A stretch of DNA of 64,000 nucleotides from Bacillus sp. FJAT-29814. Lineage in GTDB: Bacteria > Bacillota > Bacilli > Bacillales > Cytobacillaceae. A program made the position numbers and the translations under genes. Each line of letters begins with the position of its first letter. Within the stretch, counting starts at the first letter, position 1. This document shows positions 50,531-59,853 of the stretch, one piece after another. Location: positions 236,972-300,971 of the forward strand of contig NZ_LMTJ01000003.1 of NCBI RefSeq assembly GCF_001510715.1, given 5' to 3'. The notes below the pieces were generated by a model. The model did no database searches and was not told where the DNA came from. It worked only from the letters and a program-made list of their open reading frames with translations.

Positions 50531-51201
50531 CTCCGGCTATCTTTCTGTTACTTGCTGCAGGCTTGTTGACCGTAAGTTATTGGTTTGAAGATTCATATCT
50601 ATGGCTGAGCTTCGGCCTTGTTTTTCTTACCATTATCTATTTCTTGGTTCGGTTTGAAGGCAGAAAAGTTGAACCGAAGGAACTGGTATTATTGGCCGTA
50701 CTTGCTGCGATCGCTGCTGTTGGGCGAATTCCTTTTGCAAGCATTCCCAGTGTGCAGCCGACAACGTTTGTCATCATGATGGCCGGGCTAGTTTTTGGAG
50801 CGGAAAGCGGATTTATGATTGGTGCCGTGGCAGCACTAGCCTCAAACATGATCATGGGCCAAGGCCCTTGGACACCTTGGCAAATGGCCGCATGGGGATT
50901 GGTAGGCCTGACGGCGGGATTCATGAAAGATTCCAGGTTAATGAACACAAAGGCGGGCAGGTTAATATTCGGAATTGTATGGGGTTTCCTATTCGGCTGG
51001 ATTATGAATATTTGGGGGTTCCTTGGGTTTGTCCAGTCGGGAGGTCCGATTGATTTTAGGGCATTTCTCGTATACATTGCAGGCAGCGCCTTATTTGACA
51101 CGATGCATGCCGTCTCCAATGTCGTCTTCTTGTTATTGTTCGGTGATATTTGGATAAAAATTTTAACAAGGTTTAAACGGAAATATGGATTATTGGAATG
51201 A
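50509..51201 (+). CDS. ECF transporter S component, predicted corrinoid-specific
   Basis: A 230-residue membrane substrate-binding component. Hydrophobic segments include the characteristic ALAA-like helix start (LVLLAVLAAIAAVGRIPFASIP), then AGLVFGAESGFMIGAVAALASNMIMGQGPWTPWQM with the conserved aromatic Trp-Pro stretch. Two extra helices are present at the N-terminus compared with minimal S components. Related proteins (CbrT/CblT-type) carry vitamin B12 or its precursors. The cobalamin riboswitch at the operon head supports the same here. ATG at 50509 follows GAGGAGG. A hairpin overlaps the stop. Confidence 0.88.
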   Translation: MRFNRILTPAIFLLLAAGLLTVSYWFEDSYLWLSFGLVFLTIIYFLVRFEGRKVEPKELVLLAVLAAIAAVGRIPFASIPSVQPTTFVIMMAGLVFGAESGFMIGAVAALASNMIMGQGPWTPWQMAAWGLVGLTAGFMKDSRLMNTKAGRLIFGIVWGFLFGWIMNIWGFLGFVQSGGPIDFRAFLVYIAGSALFDTMHAVSNVVFLLLFGDIWIKILTRFKRKYGLLE

Positions 51202-51221
51202 GGCTGTCGCATGACAGCCTC
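51200..51221. terminator. Hairpin shared by convergent stops
   Basis: GAGGCTGTC / GACAGCCTC perfect 9-bp stem overlapping the stop codons of both the ECF S gene and the convergent pbp gene. Only a weak T-rich tail is seen on the plus side. Confidence 0.65.
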
Positions 51222-53322
51222 ATTCTTTCAGGTTCCGCAGCCTTTCGATAACCGAATCCACTGACTCACCAATGTTATAGATGACTTTATTTAGCTTCTC
51301 CTTCCACTCAGGTGCACGTTCTTTGATGGTTGCCCCAATCTTCTTAGCATTTTCGTTCAGTTCTTTGCCTATTTCCTTCGCCTGGTCCTGGATTCCCCTC
51401 CCAGGGTTGGCTTCGCCCGCAAGCCGGGCATTCACAGATACGACAGCAAAGGATGCTTCTGGCATATATTGCACGGATGTCCGCATGATTTCTTTAAAAA
51501 TCGGCACGACATTCGAGGAGCTTGAGCTTGGCAGATAGTGCTCGCGATCGGTTTGGTCATAGCCCAGCCAGATGGCTCCGACAAGATTAGGAGTGTAACC
51601 GACCATCCATTGATCTTTCGTGCCGTTAACATCATTAAAGGGAAGCTGGGTGGATCCCGTTTTTCCTGCAAGCTGAACCCCAGGAATACGTGCTTTTTGC
51701 CCCGTACCTGTTTCTACTACGTTTAGTAACATGGAAGTAATTTCGTCCGCAACCTTCTCCGACGTTACTTTCGTCGTTTTCGCTTCATGCTCGGCAATGA
51801 TATTTCCAGTCGGACCGACAATTTTAGTAATCAAATGACTGTCCTGCCGTTTGCCGCCATTTGGAAAGGCGGAAAACGCATTGGCCATTTGCAGCGGTGA
51901 GACCCCTTTGCTCATGCCCCCTAATGCTATGGCAAGGTGTTCATCCCCTTTTTCCAAAGGAATCCCAAAGCGTTTTAACGAATCCAGTCCCTTGTTCAAG
52001 CCAATCTGATCCAACAGCCAAACGGCCGGAACATTTAATGAATCCTCCAAGGCCTTATACATTGGTACTCGACCTTGGAAGGTTTTTGAGAAATTTTCCG
52101 GTTTATAGTTTCCAAATGAAACAGGTTCATCGACAAGTTCTGAATCATAAGTGTACCCTTCCTCAAGTGCGGGGGTATAGACGGCTAACGGCTTAATCGT
52201 TGAACCAGGCTGAACTCTCAGTTGTGTCGCCCGGTTAAAGCCCCGGAATACCTGCTCACCGCGGCCGCCAATAAGGGCTCGGACACCGCCTGAAGCAGGG
52301 TCCAATAATACTGAGCCGCTTTGAACAATCTTTTCGCCTTTGCCCCTTGGGAATAATGATTTATTGGCATAAACCTTCTCAAGTCCTGTTTGGAGGTTCT
52401 GGTCAAGTTCGGTATAAATTCGATAACCCCTTGTTAATATTTCCTCCTGAGTTAGCCCGTACCTGGAGATGGCTTCATTCAGTACGGCATCGACATAATA
52501 AGGGTAGTTTCGCTCCACGAAGGAACCGCCACCATCATACAGCCGGATTTTTTCTTTTTTTGCCTGTGCGTATTCCTCCTTGGAAATCATCCCGAGTTCC
52601 TTCATTTTCCCGAGGACGACATTCCTGCGCTCGATCGCTTTATCATAATGTCGGTAAGGATTGTAATAATTCGGCGACTGCAACAGACCAGCCAGCATCG
52701 CAGCCTCACTAATGGAAACATCCTTAATATCTTTATTAAAATATTTTTTTGAGGCGTTCCCGATGCCCCAGGCACTGTTCCCAAAGAAAACCTGATTCAG
52801 ATACATTTGTAGAATTTCATCTTTTTTATACACTTTTTCAATTTTAACAGCTAGAAATAATTCTTCCGCTTTCCGCTTATAGGTTTGTTCGGGTGATAAT
52901 AAAGCGTTTTTGGTGAGCTGCTGAGTCAATGTACTTCCGCCGCCTGTAATCCGGCCAGCAAATAAATTGCTGAAGAAGGCACGGGCAATCCCTTTGATAT
53001 CAAAGCCATTATGCTCATAAAACCGCTCATCTTCAATAGCGACGACAGCATTAGGTACATGTTTTGGCAGCTCTTCAATTTTGACACCCTTTGTTCGATT
53101 GGTGGCAACATTCGTGGCCACTTTTTCAGTATGATCATATATGATGGTAGGCTGACTTAAGCCTTCTTTCAATGACTGGACATTTGCCCTAGAGGCAAGC
53201 CAGCCAAAATATGAAATCGTTGATAACACAACGACCAATCCGATTAATAACAAAATTTGTGTAAGATGTCTTCTTTTCCAGAAACGGACGATTATTTCCC
53301 AAAATGGGCGCAGCTTGTCCAT
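51220..53322 (-). CDS. Class A penicillin-binding protein (PBP1-like, PbpF/PbpG type)
   Basis: A 700-residue bifunctional wall synthase. There is one N-terminal membrane helix (about residues 20-42). The GT51 transglycosylase domain has EDERFYEHNGFD, GGSTLTQQLTKN and RKAEE. The transpeptidase domain has SxxK as GSTIKP, SxN as SLNVP, and KTGST. The C-terminal extension of about 80 residues is rich in Lys/Glu and probably helical. ATG at 53322 has GGAGATCAC-like sequence upstream. By length it fits the minor class A enzymes rather than ponA. Confidence 0.95.
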   Translation of the reverse strand: MDKLRPFWEIIVRFWKRRHLTQILLLIGLVVVLSTISYFGWLASRANVQSLKEGLSQPTIIYDHTEKVATNVATNRTKGVKIEELPKHVPNAVVAIEDERFYEHNGFDIKGIARAFFSNLFAGRITGGGSTLTQQLTKNALLSPEQTYKRKAEELFLAVKIEKVYKKDEILQMYLNQVFFGNSAWGIGNASKKYFNKDIKDVSISEAAMLAGLLQSPNYYNPYRHYDKAIERRNVVLGKMKELGMISKEEYAQAKKEKIRLYDGGGSFVERNYPYYVDAVLNEAISRYGLTQEEILTRGYRIYTELDQNLQTGLEKVYANKSLFPRGKGEKIVQSGSVLLDPASGGVRALIGGRGEQVFRGFNRATQLRVQPGSTIKPLAVYTPALEEGYTYDSELVDEPVSFGNYKPENFSKTFQGRVPMYKALEDSLNVPAVWLLDQIGLNKGLDSLKRFGIPLEKGDEHLAIALGGMSKGVSPLQMANAFSAFPNGGKRQDSHLITKIVGPTGNIIAEHEAKTTKVTSEKVADEITSMLLNVVETGTGQKARIPGVQLAGKTGSTQLPFNDVNGTKDQWMVGYTPNLVGAIWLGYDQTDREHYLPSSSSSNVVPIFKEIMRTSVQYMPEASFAVVSVNARLAGEANPGRGIQDQAKEIGKELNENAKKIGATIKERAPEWKEKLNKVIYNIGESVDSVIERLRNLKE

Positions 53323-53530
53323 AGTGATCTCCTAACCTTTAAAGGATTTTCGTTTTTTATATTATAAAGATACTTATCAAAAAAGACCAACAAAAGCCTT
53401 TATGTGACCATTTACGGATTATTGGGAAAAGTAAAATTTGAGAACCCATGATAATCGTGGACAACCCTTTCCCTTACAAGCATATATTAATAGAAAGGTA
53501 GATTAGCATTTTAGGAAGGGGATGGGACGA

Positions 53531-53797
53531 TTGATCAACTGGAAGGTTCGCTTTCGTAACCGTAACTGGGTGATTGCCTTTATATCGCAGATGTTTATCG
53601 TTGCGCAAATTGTGTTGGGCGGGTTAAATTCAATGGGAATTACCGATTTCCAAATTTCCAAAGCGTTAGAGGATTGGGTCATTACCCTGGCTAATGCAGT
53701 CTTTGTCCTATTGTCAATGCTAGGAATTGTACAGGATCCGACGACCAAAGGATATGGCGATAGCGAACGGGCATTACAATACAAAGATCCGAATTAA
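53531..53797 (+). CDS. Phage-type holin, phi LC3 family
   Basis: An 88-residue membrane protein with two helices and the phi LC3 holin pattern: start MINWKVRFRNRNW, then GIVQDPTTKGYGDSERAL at the end of helix 2. TTG at 53531 has GGAAGGGG about 10 bases upstream and gives the canonical N-terminus; ATG at 53522 lies too close to that site. No endolysin or other phage gene is next to it, and it has its own terminator. It is probably a domesticated or orphan holin-like protein. Confidence 0.9.
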   Translation: MINWKVRFRNRNWVIAFISQMFIVAQIVLGGLNSMGITDFQISKALEDWVITLANAVFVLLSMLGIVQDPTTKGYGDSERALQYKDPN

Positions 53798-53804
53798 TCC
53801 GATG

Positions 53805-53832
53805 AAGCCAGTTCAATAGGAACTGGCTTTTT
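53805..53832 (+). terminator. Terminator of the holin-like gene
   Basis: GCCAGTTC / GAACTGGC stem followed by TTTTT. Confidence 0.9.
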
Positions 53833-53916
53833 ACATATACAGGATAAAAAACTTTACTTTTTCTGGATAAAATAGTTAACTAGAAAAATAGTCTTTCTAT
53901 TTACAAGGAGTTACAT

Positions 53917-55134
53917 ATGAACAAAGTTAGCAGCTATTTTAAGCAATTTCATCCGATTGTATTAGTATTATTAATCGGAACCGTGCTATCAAGAGGCTCA
54001 GCCTACATGACGATACCGTTTCTGTCCATTTATTTATCAAGACATATGGAAATATCCCCCGTTATTATCGGGATAACGGTGGGGATGAGTCCGTTAATGG
54101 CCACGGTCGGAGGCTTTATTGGAGGTCATCTGTCTGACCGAATCGGCCGAAAGCCAGTTATGTTAACCGCTCTTTTTGCCTTGGGATTTGTTTACTTTGG
54201 CTTTATGATTGCTGGCAGCCAAGGTTGGTTTATTCTGCTAAACGCATTAAATGGGCTTTGCGGTTCATTCTTTGAACCAACCGCACAAGCATTAATGGCT
54301 GACTTGACTGAAAAAAAGCTTCGCATGAAAGTATATTCTCTTAGATATACTGCTATGAATATCGGGGCCTCTGTTGGTCCGCTAATCGGAGCTTTTTTGG
54401 CCAATTCATCGCCCGATCTTTCTTTCGCCATTACAGCAACAACCTATTTGCTTTATGCTATCGTGCTATCATTATTAATGAAGAAACTAGGCATTGCTAA
54501 ACTTGAACTGGCGAACAAAACTGTATCTTTTGTAGATGCATTTAAAATTATCAAGACAGATAAGGCTTTAAGATTTTTAATAATAGGGATTATATTAATC
54601 AATATCGGATATGTGCAAATAGATTCGAACTTGCCGCAATTCTTGGAAAAATCATTGGAGAATGGCGTCGTAATTTTCTCGGTGCTACTTACGATTAATG
54701 CAGTAATGGTCGTATTTCTGCAGATGCCAATCAGCCATTTTGCCGAGAGATTCAGCCTCATGCAAGGAATGGCTTTTGGAGCCATTTTTATTGCTTCCGG
54801 TTTACTTGGCTTTAGCTTTGCAAGCGGATGGGTTACCGCTGTTATCGCCATGGCGATTTTAACCATTGGTGAAATCTTAATTTTTCCTGCTAATAATATG
54901 ATGATGGATCAGTTGGCACCTGAACATTTACGGGGAACATATTTTGGTGCAGGTCAATTTCGCAAGATTGGCAACTTCCTTGGGCCTATTTTTGGGGGCT
55001 TCCTGTTAACTCATCTACAGGGGCAATGGATGTTTTGGATCATTTCGCTTGTCACCCTTGGCAGCATGATATTTTTTACCGCAGGCAATAAAATTTATTT
55101 GAATAATCAAACAAAAAATGCCGAAGCTATCTAA
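53917..55134 (+). CDS. MFS transporter, DHA1-like
   Basis: A 405-residue, 12-helix exporter. Motif A is GGHLSDRIGRKPVM, and the motif C-like region is NIGASVGPLIGAFLANSSPDL. ATG at 53917 follows ACAAGGAG. Likely a drug or sugar-efflux protein of the YttB/YwoG group. It is a single gene, and the substrate is unknown. Confidence 0.9.
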   Translation: MNKVSSYFKQFHPIVLVLLIGTVLSRGSAYMTIPFLSIYLSRHMEISPVIIGITVGMSPLMATVGGFIGGHLSDRIGRKPVMLTALFALGFVYFGFMIAGSQGWFILLNALNGLCGSFFEPTAQALMADLTEKKLRMKVYSLRYTAMNIGASVGPLIGAFLANSSPDLSFAITATTYLLYAIVLSLLMKKLGIAKLELANKTVSFVDAFKIIKTDKALRFLIIGIILINIGYVQIDSNLPQFLEKSLENGVVIFSVLLTINAVMVVFLQMPISHFAERFSLMQGMAFGAIFIASGLLGFSFASGWVTAVIAMAILTIGEILIFPANNMMMDQLAPEHLRGTYFGAGQFRKIGNFLGPIFGGFLLTHLQGQWMFWIISLVTLGSMIFFTAGNKIYLNNQTKNAEAI

Positions 55135-55253
55135 TTATTTTAGAAATTCGGAGAAGTTTGATAAAATAAAATTATAGAGTTGCAAAAGGTCGGAATTCCA
55201 CACCAATTTTTAGAATAGGATGAAATATCCTTTTGGAAAAGAGGTTTTGTACA

Positions 55254-55436
55254 ATGTGGTACTGGATTGCGGCATTTTTTGTGATATTAGTTGTATGTGA
55301 GGAAGTAATCTATTATATATGGAATCGTTATCTATACGGTAAAAAGGTACGAGAGGAACGAAATTTGCGCGAGAGGATTATGCGCTGGTTTAGAACTTGG
55401 AAATCAAGGAAAAAAGAAGAAGATATACGGTTGTAA
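55254..55436 (+). CDS. Small membrane protein (60 aa)
   Basis: A 60-residue protein with one N-terminal membrane helix (WYWIAAFFVILVVCEEVIYYIW) and a very basic cytoplasmic tail with many Arg/Lys. ATG at 55254 is preferred; AAAAGAGG lies about 8 bases upstream, and an earlier in-frame TTG would lie before it. The function is unknown. It is followed by a bidirectional terminator. Confidence 0.65.
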   Translation: MWYWIAAFFVILVVCEEVIYYIWNRYLYGKKVREERNLRERIMRWFRTWKSRKKEEDIRL

Positions 55437-55443
55437 AAACAAG

Positions 55444-55470
55444 ACTCGCCTTCTAAGACGGCGAGTTTTC
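55444..55470. terminator. Bidirectional terminator between two small membrane protein genes
   Basis: ACTCGCC / GGCGAGT stem with TTTTC on the plus side and TCTTGTTTTT on the minus side. It includes the stop codon of the convergent gene. Confidence 0.82.
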
Positions 55471-55695
55471 ATTTGTTTTTTTTCTTATTTTTTGAACATA
55501 TTTAATGCCAGACTTTAACACAAAATAACTACCAAACACTCCCAAAATGACATAGTTTGTTACCTCTGTTACTTTAAATGGTTTTAGTTCTTTCGACATA
55601 ATATCAGACAAAGGAAAATGTAGGACTAAATCCATCAAAATAATGAGTGATAATGTGGCTAAAGTCAATAGGAAATAAACCAGAACCGTTTTCAT
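55453..55695 (-). CDS. Small two-helix membrane protein (80 aa)
   Basis: An 80-residue protein with two hydrophobic segments (about 3-27 and 47-65) and a basic tail (YVQKIRKKTNENS). ATG at 55695 has AGGGTGG 5 bases upstream; the in-frame GTG at 55704 overlaps it. I do not recognise a family. Confidence 0.62.
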   Translation of the reverse strand: MKTVLVYFLLTLATLSLIILMDLVLHFPLSDIMSKELKPFKVTEVTNYVILGVFGSYFVLKSGIKYVQKIRKKTNENSPS

Positions 55696-55853
55696 CGCTT
55701 CCACCCTCTACTCGACTTTTCATTATTGTTTCATTCCCCTCCTCTATTATGCAGTCCCCGGTTAATCGACATATCCTGTTCTATGGATAAATCAAGTGTT
55801 TTTGGATAACATAACCATAATTAAAGCAAGTGTATAAACGGGGCTGAATTTGT

Positions 55854-57446
55854 GTGGTGAAAAAACTATCCAACTTATTTAATAAAAAACAAAAATCAAA
55901 TCAAAATGATAATCTTCGCCAAAAGCTGGATCCGTCCGAACCAAAGGAATTGGTGATTTGTCGGGATTATCGGGATAATATCAGCAGAATCAAAGAAGAA
56001 ATGGGAAATAGTTCTGATTTGATCATTAGGGAACTGAAAATCGGTCCATATCCCGGGGCCCTTGTCTTTATTGATGGACTGGTTGATGGGAAGGGGATTA
56101 GTGATTTTCTGATTGAAACCATCATGAGTTCGGATGTGACTTGTGAAAAACCGGATTTTGATTTGTTTCAGTTTATGTTAGACAAAACCATAGCCCTTGG
56201 TTCTGTAAAAACCATCAAAAATTGGCAGGACCTTTATGATTCATTATTATCCGGGTGTTCACTGATATTTTTAAATGGATATAACAAAGCGATTAGCTGT
56301 GAGACAAGGGGCGGGGACAAACGCGCTATTTCAGAGCCGACACAGCAATTATCCATTCGCGGTCCGAAGGATTCCTTTACAGAGACGCTAAGGACTAATA
56401 CCGCTTTAATCCGGCGGCGGATCAAAAGTCCTAACTTACAGGTTGAACCGATGAAGATTGGTACGGTAACTGGGACCGATATGGCTATTCTTTATATTAA
56501 AGGAATCGCGAACGATAAAATTGTTAATGAGGTTAGGGAACGATTAAATCGGATTGAGATCGATTCCATTATGGATTCAGGCTATTTGGAACAATTAATT
56601 GAAGATCAAACGTGGACATCGTTTCCGACCACCTTTCATTCTGAAAGGCCGGATGTCATTTCTTCTCAGATTCTAGAGGGAAGGGTGGCAATTATTGTGG
56701 ACGGGAGTCCGTTTGTTTTGAGTGTCCCGGCGATATTTGTTCAATTTTTTCAGGCTCCTGATGATTATTATTCCCGGTTTGATCTTTCTACAAGTATTCG
56801 GTTATTGAGGATTTTGGCTTTTTTTATTGCACTGATTGGACCATCCCTATACATTGCGGCCACTACCTTTCACCAGGAGATGATCCCGACTACCCTGGCT
56901 ATTGCGATTGCTGCGCAAAGGGAAAATGTTCCTTTTCCCGCATTTGTCGAGGCGTTAATGATGGAAATTGTGTTTGAAATATTGCGAGAAGCCGGTCTTC
57001 GTCTCCCGAGAGCTGTTGGACAAGCTGTTTCGATTGTAGGTGCCTTGGTCATTGGACAGGCAGCTGTTGAGGCGAGCATTGTTTCCCCTGTCATGGTCAT
57101 TGTCGTCTCGATTACAGCTATTGCAAATTTTTCAACTCCGGTATTTGCCATGGCCATATCGGCCCGACTGCTTCGCTTTGCCCTGATGATTTTGGCAGCC
57201 TTTATCGGCTTTTTCGGAATCATGATTGGGTTAATGATTCTAACGATCCATTTGTGTTCATTGCGCTCATTTGGTATTCCGTACATGATGCCATTAGCTC
57301 CATTCAGCTGGGATGGGCAGCAGGATGTATTTATTCGCTATCCTGTATGGGCAATGAAGAAACGGCCGAAGTTTATGAGTAAAGACAACCGAGTAAGAAC
57401 CGGGACGAACCAGAAGCCTGACCCGCCAAAGGGGGATTCATCATGA
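55854..57446 (+). CDS. Spore germinant receptor A subunit (GerA/GerKA family)
   Basis: A 530-residue subunit of a germinant receptor in the spore inner membrane. The N-terminal soluble domain (about residues 1-280) has FIDGLVDGKGISDF and the conserved SVRGPKD-like SIRGPKDSFTETLRTN. Five or so C-terminal helices follow, including PFPAFVEALMMEIVFEILREAGLRLPR. GTG at 55854 has GGGGCTG upstream. It is the first of three genes in A-C-B order, as in B. subtilis gerKA-KC-KB and yfkQRT. Expression is expected in the forespore from sigma-G. I did not find a convincing sigma-G promoter. Confidence 0.95.
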   Translation: MVKKLSNLFNKKQKSNQNDNLRQKLDPSEPKELVICRDYRDNISRIKEEMGNSSDLIIRELKIGPYPGALVFIDGLVDGKGISDFLIETIMSSDVTCEKPDFDLFQFMLDKTIALGSVKTIKNWQDLYDSLLSGCSLIFLNGYNKAISCETRGGDKRAISEPTQQLSIRGPKDSFTETLRTNTALIRRRIKSPNLQVEPMKIGTVTGTDMAILYIKGIANDKIVNEVRERLNRIEIDSIMDSGYLEQLIEDQTWTSFPTTFHSERPDVISSQILEGRVAIIVDGSPFVLSVPAIFVQFFQAPDDYYSRFDLSTSIRLLRILAFFIALIGPSLYIAATTFHQEMIPTTLAIAIAAQRENVPFPAFVEALMMEIVFEILREAGLRLPRAVGQAVSIVGALVIGQAAVEASIVSPVMVIVVSITAIANFSTPVFAMAISARLLRFALMILAAFIGFFGIMIGLMILTIHLCSLRSFGIPYMMPLAPFSWDGQQDVFIRYPVWAMKKRPKFMSKDNRVRTGTNQKPDPPKGDSS

Positions 57447-58654
57447 AGAATCGGATTGCAACGGCATTGCTCATTTTAACTTTTGCTCCAATGCTTTCAG
57501 GCTGCTGGAATCAGAAGGAACTGACAGAATTGGCCTTTGTGATGGCGATTGGAATTGATAAAGGCAAAAATGGTGACAAATATGATGTTACGTTTCAAGT
57601 CGTTGTCCCATCAAATGTTGGTTCTGCACAAAGTTCCGGAGGGGGGAAGGGTCCTCCTGTTGTCGTCTATAAAAGTTCGGGAGATACCTTGACCGAAGCC
57701 AGCAGAAAGGCTAAAAAAATGATACCCCGGGTCCTTTACTTTGCCCATACCAATATCCTGATCATTAGCGAAGAGCTTGCCAAAGAAGGAATTTTGGATA
57801 TTATGGATGCCTTGGATCGGGATCCCGAACTACGGACAACTACTAACATGGTTATTGCGAAGAATGCCAGAGCGGAGGAAATGAATTCAATCCTTACCAA
57901 TCTGGATAAGATTCCGGTCCTTAAATTTACAAAAACACTGGAAGCAACCCAGCAACGATTGGGTGAAAATTATAAAATTAACATCGATGACGTCCTTTCG
58001 GGCATCGTAAGCCCAGGGAAAGAACCTGTCATCAGCGGATTTGTGATTGAAGGGGACCCCAATAAAGGCACAACTCAGGAAAATATTAATAAAACCAAAC
58101 CTCCAACCGTGGTGACCGCAGATGGCCTGGCGGTAATGAAAAATGGAAAATTGGCAGGCTGGCTGAGCAATGAAAAAGCCCGTGGCGCGCTTTGGATGAT
58201 GAATAAAATGAAAGGTACCTATGTCGATTTTAGCTTGAAGGGAAAGAAAGATGCTGTAAGTGTAGTACCATATTTGGCAGATACATCAATTTCAGTATCA
58301 CTGAAGAATAGCAAGCCTGTTGCAACGGTTAACGTAAAAACCATCTTTAAGCTTAGTGAGATTAATACCGATTTTGATATTACCAACCCACTTAACACAG
58401 AAATGCTCGAGAAAGCAGCCGCCAAACAAATCAAGCAGAGCATTGAATCGTCGATCCGGGAAACTCAGAAACTAAAGGCTGATATTTTCGGGATCGGCGA
58501 AAGAGTGCATCGTAACAACCCTGCCTATTGGAAAAAAATAAAAAAGAATTGGGACAGCCATTTTGCGGAAATGGAATTCGAAATAAAGGTGAATACATAT
58601 TTCCGGGAGGCCGGAGTACGAAATAATCCATTCTTTATTAATTTAGATAAATAA
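57443..58654 (+). CDS. Spore germinant receptor C subunit (GerC lipoprotein)
   Basis: A 403-residue lipoprotein with lipobox LSGC (Cys at about residue 21), followed by WNQKELTELAFVMAIGIDKG, the GerAC family start. Domains I-III follow, with FAHTNILIISEELAKEGILDIMDALDRDPELRTTTNMVIAK in the middle. It overlaps the A gene by 4 bases, so translation is coupled. Confidence 0.95.
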   Translation: MKNRIATALLILTFAPMLSGCWNQKELTELAFVMAIGIDKGKNGDKYDVTFQVVVPSNVGSAQSSGGGKGPPVVVYKSSGDTLTEASRKAKKMIPRVLYFAHTNILIISEELAKEGILDIMDALDRDPELRTTTNMVIAKNARAEEMNSILTNLDKIPVLKFTKTLEATQQRLGENYKINIDDVLSGIVSPGKEPVISGFVIEGDPNKGTTQENINKTKPPTVVTADGLAVMKNGKLAGWLSNEKARGALWMMNKMKGTYVDFSLKGKKDAVSVVPYLADTSISVSLKNSKPVATVNVKTIFKLSEINTDFDITNPLNTEMLEKAAAKQIKQSIESSIRETQKLKADIFGIGERVHRNNPAYWKKIKKNWDSHFAEMEFEIKVNTYFREAGVRNNPFFINLDK

Positions 58655-58670
58655 CAAGAGGGGGTTGGTT

Positions 58671-59816
58671 ATGGAAAAAGCAAAAATCAGCGCTAAACAA
58701 TTGTTTGTCGTCGTCGTCTTGTTTGAAATGGGCAGTGCCATCCTTGTCGGGTTGGCCAGCACTGCAAAGCAAGATGCATGGATAACCATTTTACTTGGGA
58801 TGATCGGAGGGATCACGTTATTTATTGTCTATCACCGTTTATTTTTGTTTTACCCTGACCTCCCGCTGACAAGTTATGTCCAAAAGATCGTTGGCAAATG
58901 GATGGGACGAATACTGGCACTATTGTATATAGTATATTTTATTTATATTGCGGGCCGTGTTCTAAGGGATTTTGGCGAGTTATTAACCGCTACCATCTAT
59001 ACCAACACACCGTTGATTTTCTTAATAACCGTCCTAATGATAACGATTCTCTATGCGATCAATAAGGGATTTGAAGTGATTGCTAGAGTAGGGGAATTAT
59101 TTTTTGTAGTGGTATATTTGATGGCCATTGCCGGATTTTTTCTAATTATATTTTCTGGTCTAATCCATCTGGAGAATATAAAACCAATGGTGGAAAATGG
59201 CTGGCTGCCCATTTTGAAAACGACAATGCGGGAAACACTCACTTTTCCATTCGGTGAGATGATTGTTTTCACCATGCTGCTGCCTTATTTAAACAAACCG
59301 GAGAAAGCAAGGGTGATGTGCATATTAGGCATGGTGTTGAGTGGCATTAATATTACGATTGCCTCTATTATAAATGTAGCCACTCTTGGTGTCGATTTAT
59401 TTGTCCGCGCTCCTTACCCATTGCTTGCCACGGTTGGCAAGATACAGCTGGCCCAATTTATTGAACGTCTTGATGTATTGTTTATGCTTTATTTAATGAT
59501 TGCCGGTTTTATCAAAGTCGCCATCTTTTATTATGCAGCTGTTATTGGGACAGCAGATTTGTTTAATTTTAAGGACTACCGTAAATTAACCCTTCCCATC
59601 GGGACCATTGTGTTATTTGCGGCTATGGTCATGGCCCAAAATTATATGGAGCATATCAAAGAAGGGCTTGATGTGGTGCCAATTTTTTTGCATTGGCCGT
59701 TACAGATTATTATCCCTGTTCTTTTGCTGGTGATTGCCTATTTAAGAAAGAAGATAAGTCAAAAGCAGTCGTCCCTGCCAGATGTATCGCAAACGGCTGA
59801 CGGGGCAGATGCATAA
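58671..59816 (+). CDS. Spore germinant receptor B subunit (GerB, amino acid permease-like)
   Basis: A 381-residue, roughly 10-helix protein of the GerAB/spore permease family, a relative of amino acid transporters that binds the germinant. It begins KISAKQLFVVVVLFEMGSAILVGLAS, where the small-residue stretch in helix 1 is typical of the binding site. ATG at 58671 follows GAGGGGG. It is the last gene of the operon before a terminator. The germinant cannot be told from sequence. Confidence 0.94.
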   Translation: MEKAKISAKQLFVVVVLFEMGSAILVGLASTAKQDAWITILLGMIGGITLFIVYHRLFLFYPDLPLTSYVQKIVGKWMGRILALLYIVYFIYIAGRVLRDFGELLTATIYTNTPLIFLITVLMITILYAINKGFEVIARVGELFFVVVYLMAIAGFFLIIFSGLIHLENIKPMVENGWLPILKTTMRETLTFPFGEMIVFTMLLPYLNKPEKARVMCILGMVLSGINITIASIINVATLGVDLFVRAPYPLLATVGKIQLAQFIERLDVLFMLYLMIAGFIKVAIFYYAAVIGTADLFNFKDYRKLTLPIGTIVLFAAMVMAQNYMEHIKEGLDVVPIFLHWPLQIIIPVLLLVIAYLRKKISQKQSSLPDVSQTADGADA

Positions 59817-59853
59817 AAAAACTGCCTAAAGATGTTATACTCTAGGCAGTTTT
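59817..59853. terminator. Bidirectional terminator between the ger operon and the kinase gene
   Basis: AAAACTGCCTA / TAGGCAGTTTT, an 11-bp stem. It includes the stop codon of the kinase gene. The preceding AAAAAA gives a T-run for the minus strand. Confidence 0.85.

Noticed and set aside
50637..51212. 191-residue minus-strand frame opposite the ECF S component
   Set aside because: Antisense to a gene with clear membrane helices and operon context. It is Asn/Thr/Pro-rich, as expected from the complement of hydrophobic codons.
53531..53797. Prophage remnant around the holin
   Set aside because: No integrase, structural, lysin or attachment sites nearby; both neighbours are ordinary chromosomal genes.
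55740..55853. Sigma-G promoter of the ger operon
   Set aside because: GGATAA and CATAAC elements occur, but spacing is about 20 bp instead of 17-18, so I do not call it.
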